A program made the position numbers and the translations under genes. Positions 16,272 through 23,888 of a DNA stretch of 64,000 nt are shown here, piece after piece. The number at the start of each line of letters is the position of its first letter. The first letter of the stretch is position 1. Location of the stretch: NCBI GenBank assembly GCA_963830495.1, contig CAWHMS010000002.1, forward strand, positions 682,001 through 746,000, given 5' to 3'. Origin of the DNA: CAWHMS01 sp963830495 (GTDB lineage Bacteria; Actinomycetota; Actinomycetes; Propionibacteriales; Nocardioidaceae). The notes under the pieces were generated by a model. It saw only the letters and a program-made list of their open reading frames with translations. It was not told where the DNA came from and ran no database searches.

Positions 16272-16547
16272 ATGAGCGTCAACGTTCGGGTGCCGACGAT
16301 CCTGCGCACCTACACCGCCGGCGAGTCCGAGGTGCCGGCCGAGGGGGGCACCCTCGGTGAGGTGCTGGACTCGCTGGACGGCCGGTACCCCGGCATCAAG
16401 GGCCGCATCGTCGACGAGCAAGGGTCGCTGCGGCGCTTCGTCAACGTGTACGTCGGCAACGACGACGTACGTTTCCTCGACGGGCTCGACACCGAGGTCG
16501 CGGACAACGCCCAGGTCTCGGTCATCCCGGCCGTGGCCGGCGGCTGA
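16272..16547 (+). CDS. cysO: CysO-like MoaD/ThiS-family sulfur carrier protein
   Basis: A 91-residue ubiquitin-fold sulfur carrier ending in AVAGG, the di-glycine C-terminus that is adenylated and converted to a thiocarboxylate. It closely resembles mycobacterial CysO (VPTILR near the N-terminus, RFVNVYV, EDVRF-type turn, VIPAVAGG). In M. tuberculosis CysO feeds sulfide to CysM, but here no cysM or mec is adjacent. It lies 32 bp after the thrC-like gene, with GGGAG six bases upstream of its ATG, and is probably co-transcribed under the SAM riboswitch. Activation would need an E1-like enzyme (MoeZ type) encoded elsewhere. Confidence 0.92.
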   Translation: MSVNVRVPTILRTYTAGESEVPAEGGTLGEVLDSLDGRYPGIKGRIVDEQGSLRRFVNVYVGNDDVRFLDGLDTEVADNAQVSVIPAVAGG

Positions 16548-16591
16548 GTGCGCCCGACATCCGCTGGCGGCCGGTGCCAGGAAGCAAAAGA

Positions 16592-16622
16592 AGGCTGGGA
16601 CGCGGATACCGCGTCCCAGCCT
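16592..16622 (+). terminator. Intrinsic-type terminator of the thrC-cysO transcript
   Basis: A 14-bp perfect stem (16592-16605 with 16609-16622, arm AGGCTGGGACGCGG) closed by a 3-nt loop, 45 bp after the cysO-like stop. No U run follows. The 300 bases from here to the cold-shock gene hold no gene and probably carry its promoter and long 5' leader. Confidence 0.8.
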
Positions 16623-16922
16623 GAACCTCGTCGCACCCACGAGGTGACTACCACGGTAACCCCGCCAGCCCATCTCACTCAAGTCGGTGACCTCCAAACC
16701 ACCCGTTCGGACTACGTCGGATGGCACGAACATGCCCCAACCGAGCGCTCGCTGCCCGGGTTCAACGGACGGGCGGGGCAGGCCGGTGACCCCGGCCTGG
16801 GATAGGCTCGTGCCCGCACGATCGCGACACCTGTTCCAGCCGGGTTCGAGGTGATGGCGACAGGCAACACCGCGAGGGTCCGTTCCGAGGGCCTTCCACC
16901 CCGAGCAACACAGGGAGCAACG

Positions 16923-17123
16923 ATGGTGCAGGGCACCGTGAAGTGGTTCAACGCCGACAAGGGCTATGGCTTCATCGCCGTTGAGGGCCAGGACGACGTC
17001 TTCGTCCACTGGTCCAAGATCACGTCCGACGGCTACAAGACTCTCGAGGACGGCCAGAACGTGTCGTTCGAGGTCGTCGACGGCCCCAAGGGTCGCGAGG
17101 CACACGAGGTCACGCCGCTCTGA
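16923..17123 (+). CDS. csp: Cold-shock protein (CspA family)
   Basis: A 66-residue single cold-shock domain with RNP1 (KGYGFI) and RNP2 (VFVHW) RNA-binding motifs and the start VQGTVKWFNADKG. It is a single-stranded nucleic-acid chaperone acting in the cytoplasm. The ATG at 16923 follows GGGAG. A long leader (possibly from ~16805) is consistent with cold-shock mRNAs. The order thrC - cysO-like - csp - groEL2 is shared with Streptomyces. A terminator-like hairpin follows. Confidence 0.95.
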   Translation: MVQGTVKWFNADKGYGFIAVEGQDDVFVHWSKITSDGYKTLEDGQNVSFEVVDGPKGREAHEVTPL

Positions 17124-17142
17124 GTTGAGCCAAGCGTCGAAG

Positions 17143-17173
17143 ACGGCCCGGTCCCCTGTGGGGGTCGGGCCGT
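17143..17173 (+). terminator. Terminator after the cold-shock gene
   Basis: The stem ACGGCCCG (17143-17150) pairs with CGGGCCGT (17166-17173), extended by CCCC/GGGG across a small internal mismatch, with loop TGTG. A short T-containing stretch (TTTCGCGTCTTG) follows. It sits 20 bp past the csp stop. Confidence 0.75.
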
Positions 17174-17268
17174 TTCGCGTCTTGTGGTCGTGCGATCTCG
17201 CTGCGGAGTTTGCCCCGCCGAAACGCGCTCGACCCCGCCGGGAAACCTGGTCGGGGCACCATCGCGGG

Positions 17269-17787
17269 ATGGTTCGGCACACTCGCCGCGGGACGGCTGC
17301 TGACGTCCGAGGACTCGTCCGGATGCACGCTGCGTGCTCGCCCGAGACCGTACTGCGCCGCTACTTCGCGCCGATGCCTGACTTGTCACCCCGGTTGGCC
17401 GCGCGGCTGCTCAGTCCGACCGGCGGCTTCTCGTTGGTGGCGGAGCGCGGCTCGGAGCTCGCGGGCATCGTCACGGTCGCGCCCGACGCCGATGGGGTCG
17501 GAGACGTCGGCGTGCTGGTGGCCGACGCCTGGCAGCGGCAGGGGATCGGCACCAGCCTGCTGTGCGCGGCCGTGGCCGAGGCCGAGGGTTTCACCGACCT
17601 GCTCCTGACCGCACACCCGGCCAACCGGGCGGTGCTGCCGACGGTGCATGCCGCTGGGCTGCGCGCTCATGTCAGCCGGGTCGACGGCCTGGTGGAGATC
17701 GCGGTGCCACTCCGTGCCGCCGACCGGCGGTCCGCGCCGGGCACCCGCTTGCACTCGGCGGGGTCGAGTGCTAAGAATTGGGCTTAG
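17269..17787 (+). CDS. GNAT-family N-acetyltransferase overlapping groEL2 operators
   Basis: A 172-residue GNAT protein. The acetyl-CoA pyrophosphate loop is seen in WQRQGIGTSLL, preceded by the beta-4 strand GVLVADAW. The substrate is unknown. The start is taken at the ATG 17269 (MVRHTRRGTAADV); no strong ribosome binding site is seen. The last ~14 codons run through the first CIRCE operator, and the TAG stop is inside the second, so its 3' end doubles as the groEL2 control region. This overlap makes the C-terminal residues constrained by DNA function. Confidence 0.78.
   Translation: MVRHTRRGTAADVRGLVRMHAACSPETVLRRYFAPMPDLSPRLAARLLSPTGGFSLVAERGSELAGIVTVAPDADGVGDVGVLVADAWQRQGIGTSLLCAAVAEAEGFTDLLLTAHPANRAVLPTVHAAGLRAHVSRVDGLVEIAVPLRAADRRSAPGTRLHSAGSSAKNWA
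17748..17774. promoter_or_regulatory. CIRCE element 1 (HrcA operator) before groEL2
   Basis: CTTGCACTC, 9-nt spacer, GAGTGCTAA. It matches the CIRCE consensus TTAGCACTC-N9-GAGTGCTAA perfectly in the right arm and in the GCACTC core of the left arm. It lies inside the GNAT coding region. CIRCE is bound by HrcA, which represses chaperonin genes until heat shock. Confidence 0.85.
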
Positions 17788-17810
17788 CACTCTCGTCAGG
17801 AGAGTGACAA
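17784..17810. promoter_or_regulatory. CIRCE element 2 (HrcA operator) before groEL2
   Basis: TTAGCACTC (17784-17792), 9-nt spacer, GAGTGACAA (17802-17810). The left arm is a perfect consensus and the right arm has one mismatch. It is centred 36 bp from CIRCE 1, so two HrcA dimers would lie about three and a half helical turns apart. The groEL2 start is 120 bp downstream. Confidence 0.9.
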
Positions 17811-17929
17811 TCACAGATTGGTTCGACGAGGGTCGAGACTGGCACGGGAAGGGTCCGTGACAGATCCGGTCCGTCCGTCGCGGGCGTCGTACCGATCGTC
17901 CACAATCAAGCGCGGGAGGACTCGCGTAC

Positions 17930-19558
17930 ATGCCCAAGATCATTGCGTTCAACGAGGAAGCCCGACGGGCTCTCGAGCGAGGGATGAACACCCTCGCCGA
18001 CGCCGTCAAGGTGACGCTCGGCCCCAAGGGGCGCAACGTCGTCCTCGAGAAGAAGTGGGGTGCACCGACGATCACCAACGACGGTGTGTCCATCGCCAAG
18101 GAGATCGAGCTCGAGGACTCGTTCGAGAAGATCGGCGCCGAGCTCGTCAAGGAAGTTGCCAAGAAGACCGACGACGTCGCCGGTGACGGCACGACGACGG
18201 CCACCGTGCTGGCTCAGGCCATGGTGCGCGAAGGTCTGCGCAACGTCGCGGCCGGCGCCAACCCGATGGGTCTCAAGCGCGGCATCGAGACGGCCGTCGA
18301 GGCCGTGAGCAACCAGCTGCTCTCCATCGCCAAGGACGTCGAGACCAAGGAGCAGATTGCTTCGACCGCCTCGATCTCCGCGGCTGACCCCCAGGTCGGC
18401 GAGATCATCGCCGAGGCCATGGACAAGGTCGGCAAGGAGGGCGTGATCACTGTCGAGGAGAGCAACACCTTCGGTCTCGAGCTCGAGCTCACCGAGGGTA
18501 TGCGCTTCGACAAGGGTCACCTGTCCGGTTACTTCGTGACCGACGCCGAGCGGATGGAGACCTCCCTCGAGGACGCCTACCTGCTCATCCACGAGGGCAA
18601 GATCTCCAACGTCAAGGACCTCCTCCCGCTGCTGGAGAAGGTCATGCAGACCGGCAAGCCGCTGGCGATCATCGCCGAGGACGTGGAGGGCGAGGCCCTA
18701 GCGACGCTGGTCGTCAACAAGATCCGCGGCACGTTCAAGTCCGTTGCCATCAAGGCTCCGGGCTTCGGCGACCGACGCAAGGCCATGCTGCAGGACATCG
18801 CGATCCTCACCGGCGGCCAGGTCATCAGCGACACGGTCGGGCTCAAGCTGGAGAATGCCTCGCTCGACCTGCTCGGCCAGGCTCGCAAGATCGTCACGAC
18901 CAAGGACGAGACGACCATCGTCGAGGGCTCGGGCGACTCCGACCAGATCCAGGGTCGGGTCAACCAGATCAAGGCGGAGATCGACAACAGCGACTCCGAC
19001 TACGACCGCGAGAAGCTGCAGGAGCGACTGGCCAAGCTGGCCGGCGGGGTGGCAGTGATCAAGGTCGGTGCCGCCACCGAGGTGGAGCTCAAGGAGCGCA
19101 AGCACCGGATCGAGGACGCCGTTCGCAACGCGAAGGCTGCCGTCGAGGAGGGCATCGTCGCCGGTGGTGGGGTCGCTCTCGTGCAGGCTGCGGCCGCCGC
19201 GTTCGAGAAGCTCGACCTCGACGGTGACGAGGCCACTGGCGCCGCCATCGTGAAGTCGGCGGTCGAGGCCCCGCTCAAGCAGATCGCGGTCAACGCCGGT
19301 CTCGAGGGTGGAGTCGTGGCCGAGAAGGTGCGCAACCTCAAGGCGGGTCATGGCCTCGATGCCGCGACCGGCGACTACGTCGACATGATCGCCGTCGGCA
19401 TCATCGACCCGGCGAAGGTGACCCGCTCTGCGCTGCAGAACGCCGCCTCCATCGCCGCGCTGTTCCTCACCACGGAGGCCGTCGTGGCCGACAAGCCCGA
19501 GAAGGCCGCCGCCCCTGCCGGTGGTGGCGCGCCCGACATGGGTGGCATGGACTTCTGA
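17930..19558 (+). CDS. groEL2: 60-kDa chaperonin GroEL2
   Basis: A 542-residue chaperonin of normal length. It has the ATP-binding segment GDGTTTATVLAQ, the equatorial/apical pattern of group I chaperonins, and a glycine-rich end (GGGAPDMGGMDF) typical of actinobacterial GroEL2. There is no groES next to it, as expected for the second, stand-alone copy in actinobacteria; a groES-groEL1 operon should exist elsewhere. The ATG at 17930 follows GGGAGGA. Two CIRCE elements upstream indicate HrcA control. A strong terminator follows at 19640. Confidence 0.97.
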   Translation: MPKIIAFNEEARRALERGMNTLADAVKVTLGPKGRNVVLEKKWGAPTITNDGVSIAKEIELEDSFEKIGAELVKEVAKKTDDVAGDGTTTATVLAQAMVREGLRNVAAGANPMGLKRGIETAVEAVSNQLLSIAKDVETKEQIASTASISAADPQVGEIIAEAMDKVGKEGVITVEESNTFGLELELTEGMRFDKGHLSGYFVTDAERMETSLEDAYLLIHEGKISNVKDLLPLLEKVMQTGKPLAIIAEDVEGEALATLVVNKIRGTFKSVAIKAPGFGDRRKAMLQDIAILTGGQVISDTVGLKLENASLDLLGQARKIVTTKDETTIVEGSGDSDQIQGRVNQIKAEIDNSDSDYDREKLQERLAKLAGGVAVIKVGAATEVELKERKHRIEDAVRNAKAAVEEGIVAGGGVALVQAAAAAFEKLDLDGDEATGAAIVKSAVEAPLKQIAVNAGLEGGVVAEKVRNLKAGHGLDAATGDYVDMIAVGIIDPAKVTRSALQNAASIAALFLTTEAVVADKPEKAAAPAGGGAPDMGGMDF

Positions 19559-19639
19559 GTCGAACCTGACTGCAGAAGCGAGCGTGTGGCTGATCTGACG
19601 AGCTCAGCTCAGAGAGATTCCACGCGACGTAAGATGGAC

Positions 19640-19668
19640 GAAGCCCCGGGCATCACGCCCGGGGCTTC
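19640..19668 (+). terminator. Terminator of groEL2
   Basis: A 12-bp perfect stem (19640-19651 with 19657-19668, arm GAAGCCCCGGGC) with the 5-nt loop ATCAC, followed by GTTATG, 81 bp after the groEL2 stop. Confidence 0.85.
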
Positions 19669-19693
19669 GTTATGTCCGGCTCCCTCCCCGAAA

Positions 19694-19735
19694 GATCCGA
19701 CTCCGAGCCGGTCATGGCCCGCTCAGAGTCGGATC
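19694..19735. repeat. Dispersed palindromic element, family 2, copy 1
   Basis: A 42-nt element with 10-bp inverted arms GATCCGACTC / GAGTCGGATC and an interior containing GCCGGTCATGGCCCGC. A similar 43-nt element sits at 29788-29830 with the same GATCCGAC/GTCGGATC arms and a related interior. Located between the groEL2 terminator and the dipeptidase start. Confidence 0.65.
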
Positions 19736-19801
19736 CAACTCGATCTGGGAGAGGGGGGTGGCTGGCCGGCTGGTGTGAGCGACATGGTGTGAGATGGGGG
19801 A

Positions 19802-20902
19802 GTGACCGAGCCGCCCTACGTCTTCGACGGGCACAACGACCTCGCCTGGGCGGCCCGAGAGCTGTGCGACTACGACCTCGACCGGCTCGACCTCGCGCAC
19901 GGCGCACCCGCGCTGCAGACCGACATTCCGAGACTGCGCCGCGGCGGTGTGGGCGCACAGTTCTGGTCCGTCTACGTGCCTGGCCGGCTGCAGGGAGGCG
20001 CGGCGGTGACGGCGACACTGGAGCAGATCGACTTCGTCCACCGCATGATCGCCGCGCACACTGACGACTTCGCCCTCGCGACGACAGCGGCCGACGTCGA
20101 GACCGCGGTCGGGCAGGGTCGCATCGCATCGCTGCTGGGAATGGAGGGCGGCCACTCGATCGACTGTTCGCTCGGCACCCTGCGGATGATGCATGCGCTC
20201 GGGGTGCGCTACCTGACGCTGACCCACAACCAGAACACGCCCTGGGCCGACGCTGCCACCGACGAGCCGGCGCACGGCGGTCTGACCGACCTCGGCCGCG
20301 ACGTCGTACGCGAGATGAACTCGCTCGGCATGTTCGTCGATCTCAGCCACGTCTCCGACGACGTCATGCGCCAGGCTCTGGACACCACCACAGCCCCGGT
20401 CATCTTCAGCCACAGCTCGGCTCGCGAGGTCACCGACATCAGCCGCAACGTGCCCGACGACGTCTTGGCAGCGCTGGCCGGCAACGGCGGCGTCTGCATG
20501 GTGGCTTTCGTGCCCATGTTCGTGTCCCAGGCCGTTGCGGACTGGTACGCAGAGACGCTTGAGCTCGTCGAGGCGCGCGGTGGCGACCCACGGGACTTCG
20601 CCGACGTGGATCCGGTACTGGAGCAGCGGCTCGCCCGGCAGCCACCACCACGCCCCACCGTGGCCGACGTCGCCGACCACGTGCAGCACGTCAGGGAGAC
20701 GGCCGGCATCGACCATGTAGGCGTCGGGGGGGACTATGACGGCGCGGCGTTCTTCCCGACCGGGCTGGGCGACGTGTCCGGCTATCCGCTCCTGTTCGAG
20801 GAGCTGCGGGCACGACTCTGGTCGACCGACGACCTCGCGCGGCTCGCGCACGGAAACGCGCTGCGCGCCATGGCCGACATGGAGTCGGTCGCTCGACCGT
20901 GA
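19802..20902 (+). CDS. Membrane dipeptidase family (M19) zinc dipeptidase
   Basis: A 366-residue M19 (renal dipeptidase-like) TIM barrel. Zinc ligands of the family are visible: H11 and D13 in FDGHNDL, the bridging Glu in GMEGGHS, His in VDLSHVSD and His in FSHSSAREV. It would hydrolyse dipeptides, possibly with D-residues. There is no signal peptide, so it is probably cytoplasmic. The GTG at 19802 follows a GGGGGA stretch. Its stop overlaps the start of the next gene by four bases (GTGA), so translational coupling with the nucleotidyltransferase is likely. Confidence 0.93.
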   Translation: MTEPPYVFDGHNDLAWAARELCDYDLDRLDLAHGAPALQTDIPRLRRGGVGAQFWSVYVPGRLQGGAAVTATLEQIDFVHRMIAAHTDDFALATTAADVETAVGQGRIASLLGMEGGHSIDCSLGTLRMMHALGVRYLTLTHNQNTPWADAATDEPAHGGLTDLGRDVVREMNSLGMFVDLSHVSDDVMRQALDTTTAPVIFSHSSAREVTDISRNVPDDVLAALAGNGGVCMVAFVPMFVSQAVADWYAETLELVEARGGDPRDFADVDPVLEQRLARQPPPRPTVADVADHVQHVRETAGIDHVGVGGDYDGAAFFPTGLGDVSGYPLLFEELRARLWSTDDLARLAHGNALRAMADMESVARP

Positions 20903-21534
20903 CCGACTCCCTGCTGCCTCCGGTGGCCGGCCTGGTGCTCGCCGCAGGTGCCGGCGCCAGGTTCGGCAGGCCCAAGGCATTGGTGCGCGGAGCCGGTGAC
21001 ATCGCGTGGGTCCGGCGCGCTGTCGAGGTGCTGGTCAGCGCAGGCGTGACGCGCGTGTACGTCGTCGTGGGCGCCTCAGCGGACGCCGTCGCTCGGGAGG
21101 TCCCGACCGGTGCGCGCGTCGTCGTCGCCGAGAACTGGTCGGAGGGGATGGGCGCCTCGCTGCGGGCAGGGCTCGACGCAGTGCGTGCGGGGCGGAGCGA
21201 GGTGGTGGGCGTCGTCGTCATGTTGGTCGACACCCCCGGCGTCGGTTCGGACGTCGTACGAAGGCTCGTGTCGCACGCGCACCCCGACGCCTTGGTCCGA
21301 GCGGCGTACGCCGGACGACCCGGTCATCCGGTGCTGCTGGGGCGCGACCACTGGGCCGGTGTCGCCGAGTCAGCACGAGGCGATCGGGGCGCTCGGGACT
21401 ATCTGCGTGACCACGACGTCGTGCTGGTCGAATGCAGCGACGTGGGGTCGGGTGCCGACGTCGACACCGCCGACGGACTGCGGAGGTGGCTCGCGGCAGA
21501 GCGCGGGCGCACAGACGGAAGCTCCCCGCCTTGA
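20899..21534 (+). CDS. MocA/CoxI-type molybdopterin nucleotidyltransferase-like protein
   Basis: A 211-residue GT-A nucleotidyltransferase with the NTP-binding signature LAAGAGARFGRPKAL and the metal-binding Asp in VVMLVDTPGV. The family (MocA, MobA) attaches CMP or GMP to molybdopterin. In this locus the likely product is molybdopterin cytosine dinucleotide, the cofactor of CO-dehydrogenase/xanthine-dehydrogenase-family enzymes encoded downstream; CMP versus GMP specificity is inference from context. It is coupled to the dipeptidase gene. A 354-bp gap follows before coxD. Confidence 0.88.
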   Translation: MTDSLLPPVAGLVLAAGAGARFGRPKALVRGAGDIAWVRRAVEVLVSAGVTRVYVVVGASADAVAREVPTGARVVVAENWSEGMGASLRAGLDAVRAGRSEVVGVVVMLVDTPGVGSDVVRRLVSHAHPDALVRAAYAGRPGHPVLLGRDHWAGVAESARGDRGARDYLRDHDVVLVECSDVGSGADVDTADGLRRWLAAERGRTDGSSPP

Positions 21535-21658
21535 GTCGGCGTGGCTCGTGGCACCGGGAGGGACACGTGACCGTCTCGGAACCTCCACGTCCGGGCTGGC
21601 TCTTCACGGCCTGAGTGGCGCCGCAAACCCCGCATCTCGGGCACTCGGCTGCTTATCA

Positions 21659-21733
21659 CACCGTGAACAACTCCTGGCACCGTGGACAGTTTCTGGCACC
21701 GTGGAGAACTCCTGGAGCCGTGAGAACGCTGGG
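21659..21733. repeat. 19-bp tandem repeat in the gap before coxD
   Basis: Three 19-bp units at 21659, 21678 and 21697 (form CACCGTGGACAACTCCTGG with 1-4 changes each), plus a decayed 18-bp fourth at 21716. The 354-bp gap 21535-21888 also holds a GGGAGG-preceded 15-codon frame (21567-21614) that might be a leader peptide (low confidence). The rest probably contains the promoter for the cox genes. Confidence 0.8.
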
Positions 21734-21888
21734 CAAGCCGACGTGAGTCGCCGCCGGTCCGTGCGGTCTGGCCGCCCAGCTGCCCAGGCACGCAGGGTCG
21801 TGATCGGAGGGGCATGGTGGGCCGACCATGGGTTCGGCCCAGGGCGCCAGTGGTTGGGGAACGGGTCGGCATGCGACATCCTGGCTGA

Positions 21889-22773
21889 GTGCACGAAGTC
21901 GATTCCGCGGCGGACCTGGCCGAGCGGCTCTCCACCACCGGCTACCTGACTGACGACGGGCTGGCGACGATCGGCTATCTGGCCTTGGCCATGCAACGCC
22001 CGTTGCTGCTGGAGGGAGAGGCTGGCACCGGCAAGACGGCGCTCGCGGAGGCGCTCGCCGAGGGACTTGGGCTCGACCTGATCCGGCTGCAGTGCCACGA
22101 GGGCATCGATGCCAGCCAGGCCCTGTACGACTGGGACTTCGCCCGGCAGATCCTGCACCTCAGGACGGTGGAGGCGACCAAGGGCGGCGACGCGATCGAC
22201 CAGACCGAGGTGGAGAAGTCGCTGTTCGACGAGCGGTTCCTGCTCGCTCGGCCGATCCTGCAGGCGTTGCGCGACAGCCCGGTGGTGCTGCTGATCGACG
22301 AGATCGACCGCGCTGACGACGAGTTCGAGGCGTTCCTCCTCGAGGTGCTGTCGACCAACCAGGTCACGATCCCCGAGTACGGCACGGTGACCGCGACGAC
22401 CCCACCGGTCGTCGTCCTCACGTCCAACCGCACCCGTGAGGTGCACGATGCGCTGAAGCGCCGCTGCCTCTACCACTGGGTCGACCACCCCGGACTCGCC
22501 CGGGAGATCGAGATCGTGCGGACCCGGCTGCCCGACGTACCGCTGCGATTGGCCGAGCAGGTCGCCACCGCAACGTCGCGGCTGCGAGCTCGGAGCGACC
22601 TGATCAAGCCGCCCGGGGTGGCGGAGTCGCTGGACTGGGCTCGCGCGCTGCAGACGCTCGGCGCGACCGAGCTCGATCTCGACACCGCCGCACGCACCCT
22701 CGGAGCGGTGCTCAAGTACCGCGAGGACGCCGAGCGCGTCCGCCACGCACTCGACGTGCTGCTGGCGTCATGA
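21889..22773 (+). CDS. coxD: MoxR-type AAA+ ATPase (CoxD)
   Basis: A 294-residue AAA+ ATPase of the MoxR class. Walker A is GEAGTGKT with K49; Walker B is VVLLIDEIDRAD; VLTSNRTREV is sensor 1. In Oligotropha CoxD helps build the copper-sulfido-molybdenum centre of CO dehydrogenase, acting with the VWA protein CoxE. The gene is placed identically here, overlapping coxE by four bases. GTG start. The enzyme served here is form II (see coxL), so whether copper is inserted is open. Confidence 0.9.
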   Translation: MHEVDSAADLAERLSTTGYLTDDGLATIGYLALAMQRPLLLEGEAGTGKTALAEALAEGLGLDLIRLQCHEGIDASQALYDWDFARQILHLRTVEATKGGDAIDQTEVEKSLFDERFLLARPILQALRDSPVVLLIDEIDRADDEFEAFLLEVLSTNQVTIPEYGTVTATTPPVVVLTSNRTREVHDALKRRCLYHWVDHPGLAREIEIVRTRLPDVPLRLAEQVATATSRLRARSDLIKPPGVAESLDWARALQTLGATELDLDTAARTLGAVLKYREDAERVRHALDVLLAS

Positions 22774-23888
22774 CCATCGCACCGCCCGGGCACGACGTCG
22801 ACGAGGTGCTCGGTGCCTTCGGCGTCGCACTCAGGGTCGCCGGCGTACCGGTCACGATGGACCGCACCCAGTCGTATCTGCGCGCCTGCGCGGCCGTCGA
22901 CGTGAGTGACCAGGGTGCGGTCTATTGGGCCGGGCGGGCGACACTGTGCGGCGACCACGACGACCTGGAGCGCTACGACAAGGTGTTCACCGCGTGGTTC
23001 GGCGCCGAGGGCTTGCAGCCGGTACGTCCTCGCGAGGCGCTGCTCCGAGGGACGCAGGCCGACCTCGGGGACGACGATGACGGCGGCGCGAGGAGCGACG
23101 GCGACGACCTCGTCGTCCGGGCCTCGGCCAGCACCGCGGAGGTGCTCCGCCATCGAGACATCGCCACGCTCACCGGCGCGGACAAGGCGCGACTGGCGGC
23201 CTTGTTCGGCAGCCTGCGCCCGGTGCCACCGCAGCGGACGTCGGCACGGAGGGGGCGCGCCCGCCGGGGCGAGATCGATGCCCGCCGCACGTTGCGGGAC
23301 GAGCTGCGGCGCGGTGGCGAGCCGGCCCGGCTGCGACACCGACGACGGTCCACCCGGAGCCGACGCGTTGTGCTGCTCATCGACGTGTCCGGTTCGATGG
23401 GGCCGTACGCCGACAGTCTGCTGAGGTTCGCGCACCGCCTCAGCCGCGCCAACCAGGGCCGCACCGAGGTGTTCACGATCGGCACCCGGCTGACCCGGAT
23501 CACGCGGGCGATGCGCACCCGCGAGACCGAGGCCGCGCTGGAGGCCGCGGGCGAGGTCGTCCCCGACTGGTCGGGTGGCACCCGACTCGGTGAGGCTCTC
23601 CGGGTCTTCCTGGACCGGTGGGGTCAGCGAGGTCTGGCTCGCGGCGCAGTCGTCGTCGTGATGAGCGACGGCTGGGAGCGGGGCGACTGTGTCCTGCTCG
23701 GTGACCAGATGCAGCGGTTGCACCGGCTCGCGCATCGGGTCGTCTGGGTCAACCCGCACCGCGGCAAGACCGGCTACACCCCGGTGCAGAGTGGGATCGT
23801 TGCTTGCCTTCCCTTCGTCGACGACTTCGTTGCTGGCCACAGCTTGGCGACGTTCGAGCAAGCCCTGGAGGTGATCGCACGTGCGTGA
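22770..23888 (+). CDS. coxE: VWA-domain protein CoxE
   Basis: A 372-residue protein with a C-terminal von Willebrand A domain. The MIDAS motif DVSGS is at residues 205-209, followed by TRLTRITRAMRT, SGGTRLGEAL and MSDGWERGD. The N-terminal part is charged, with an acidic patch (DDDDGG) and an Arg-rich linker (155-200). CoxE partners the CoxD ATPase in maturation of molybdenum hydroxylases. It overlaps coxD (4 bp) and xdhC (8 bp), so all three are translationally coupled. Confidence 0.9.
   Translation: MTIAPPGHDVDEVLGAFGVALRVAGVPVTMDRTQSYLRACAAVDVSDQGAVYWAGRATLCGDHDDLERYDKVFTAWFGAEGLQPVRPREALLRGTQADLGDDDDGGARSDGDDLVVRASASTAEVLRHRDIATLTGADKARLAALFGSLRPVPPQRTSARRGRARRGEIDARRTLRDELRRGGEPARLRHRRRSTRSRRVVLLIDVSGSMGPYADSLLRFAHRLSRANQGRTEVFTIGTRLTRITRAMRTRETEAALEAAGEVVPDWSGGTRLGEALRVFLDRWGQRGLARGAVVVVMSDGWERGDCVLLGDQMQRLHRLAHRVVWVNPHRGKTGYTPVQSGIVACLPFVDDFVAGHSLATFEQALEVIARA

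Noticed and set aside
15666..17282. A 538-codon minus-strand frame across thrC, cysO-like and csp
   Set aside because: It crosses three well-supported plus-strand genes and a terminator.
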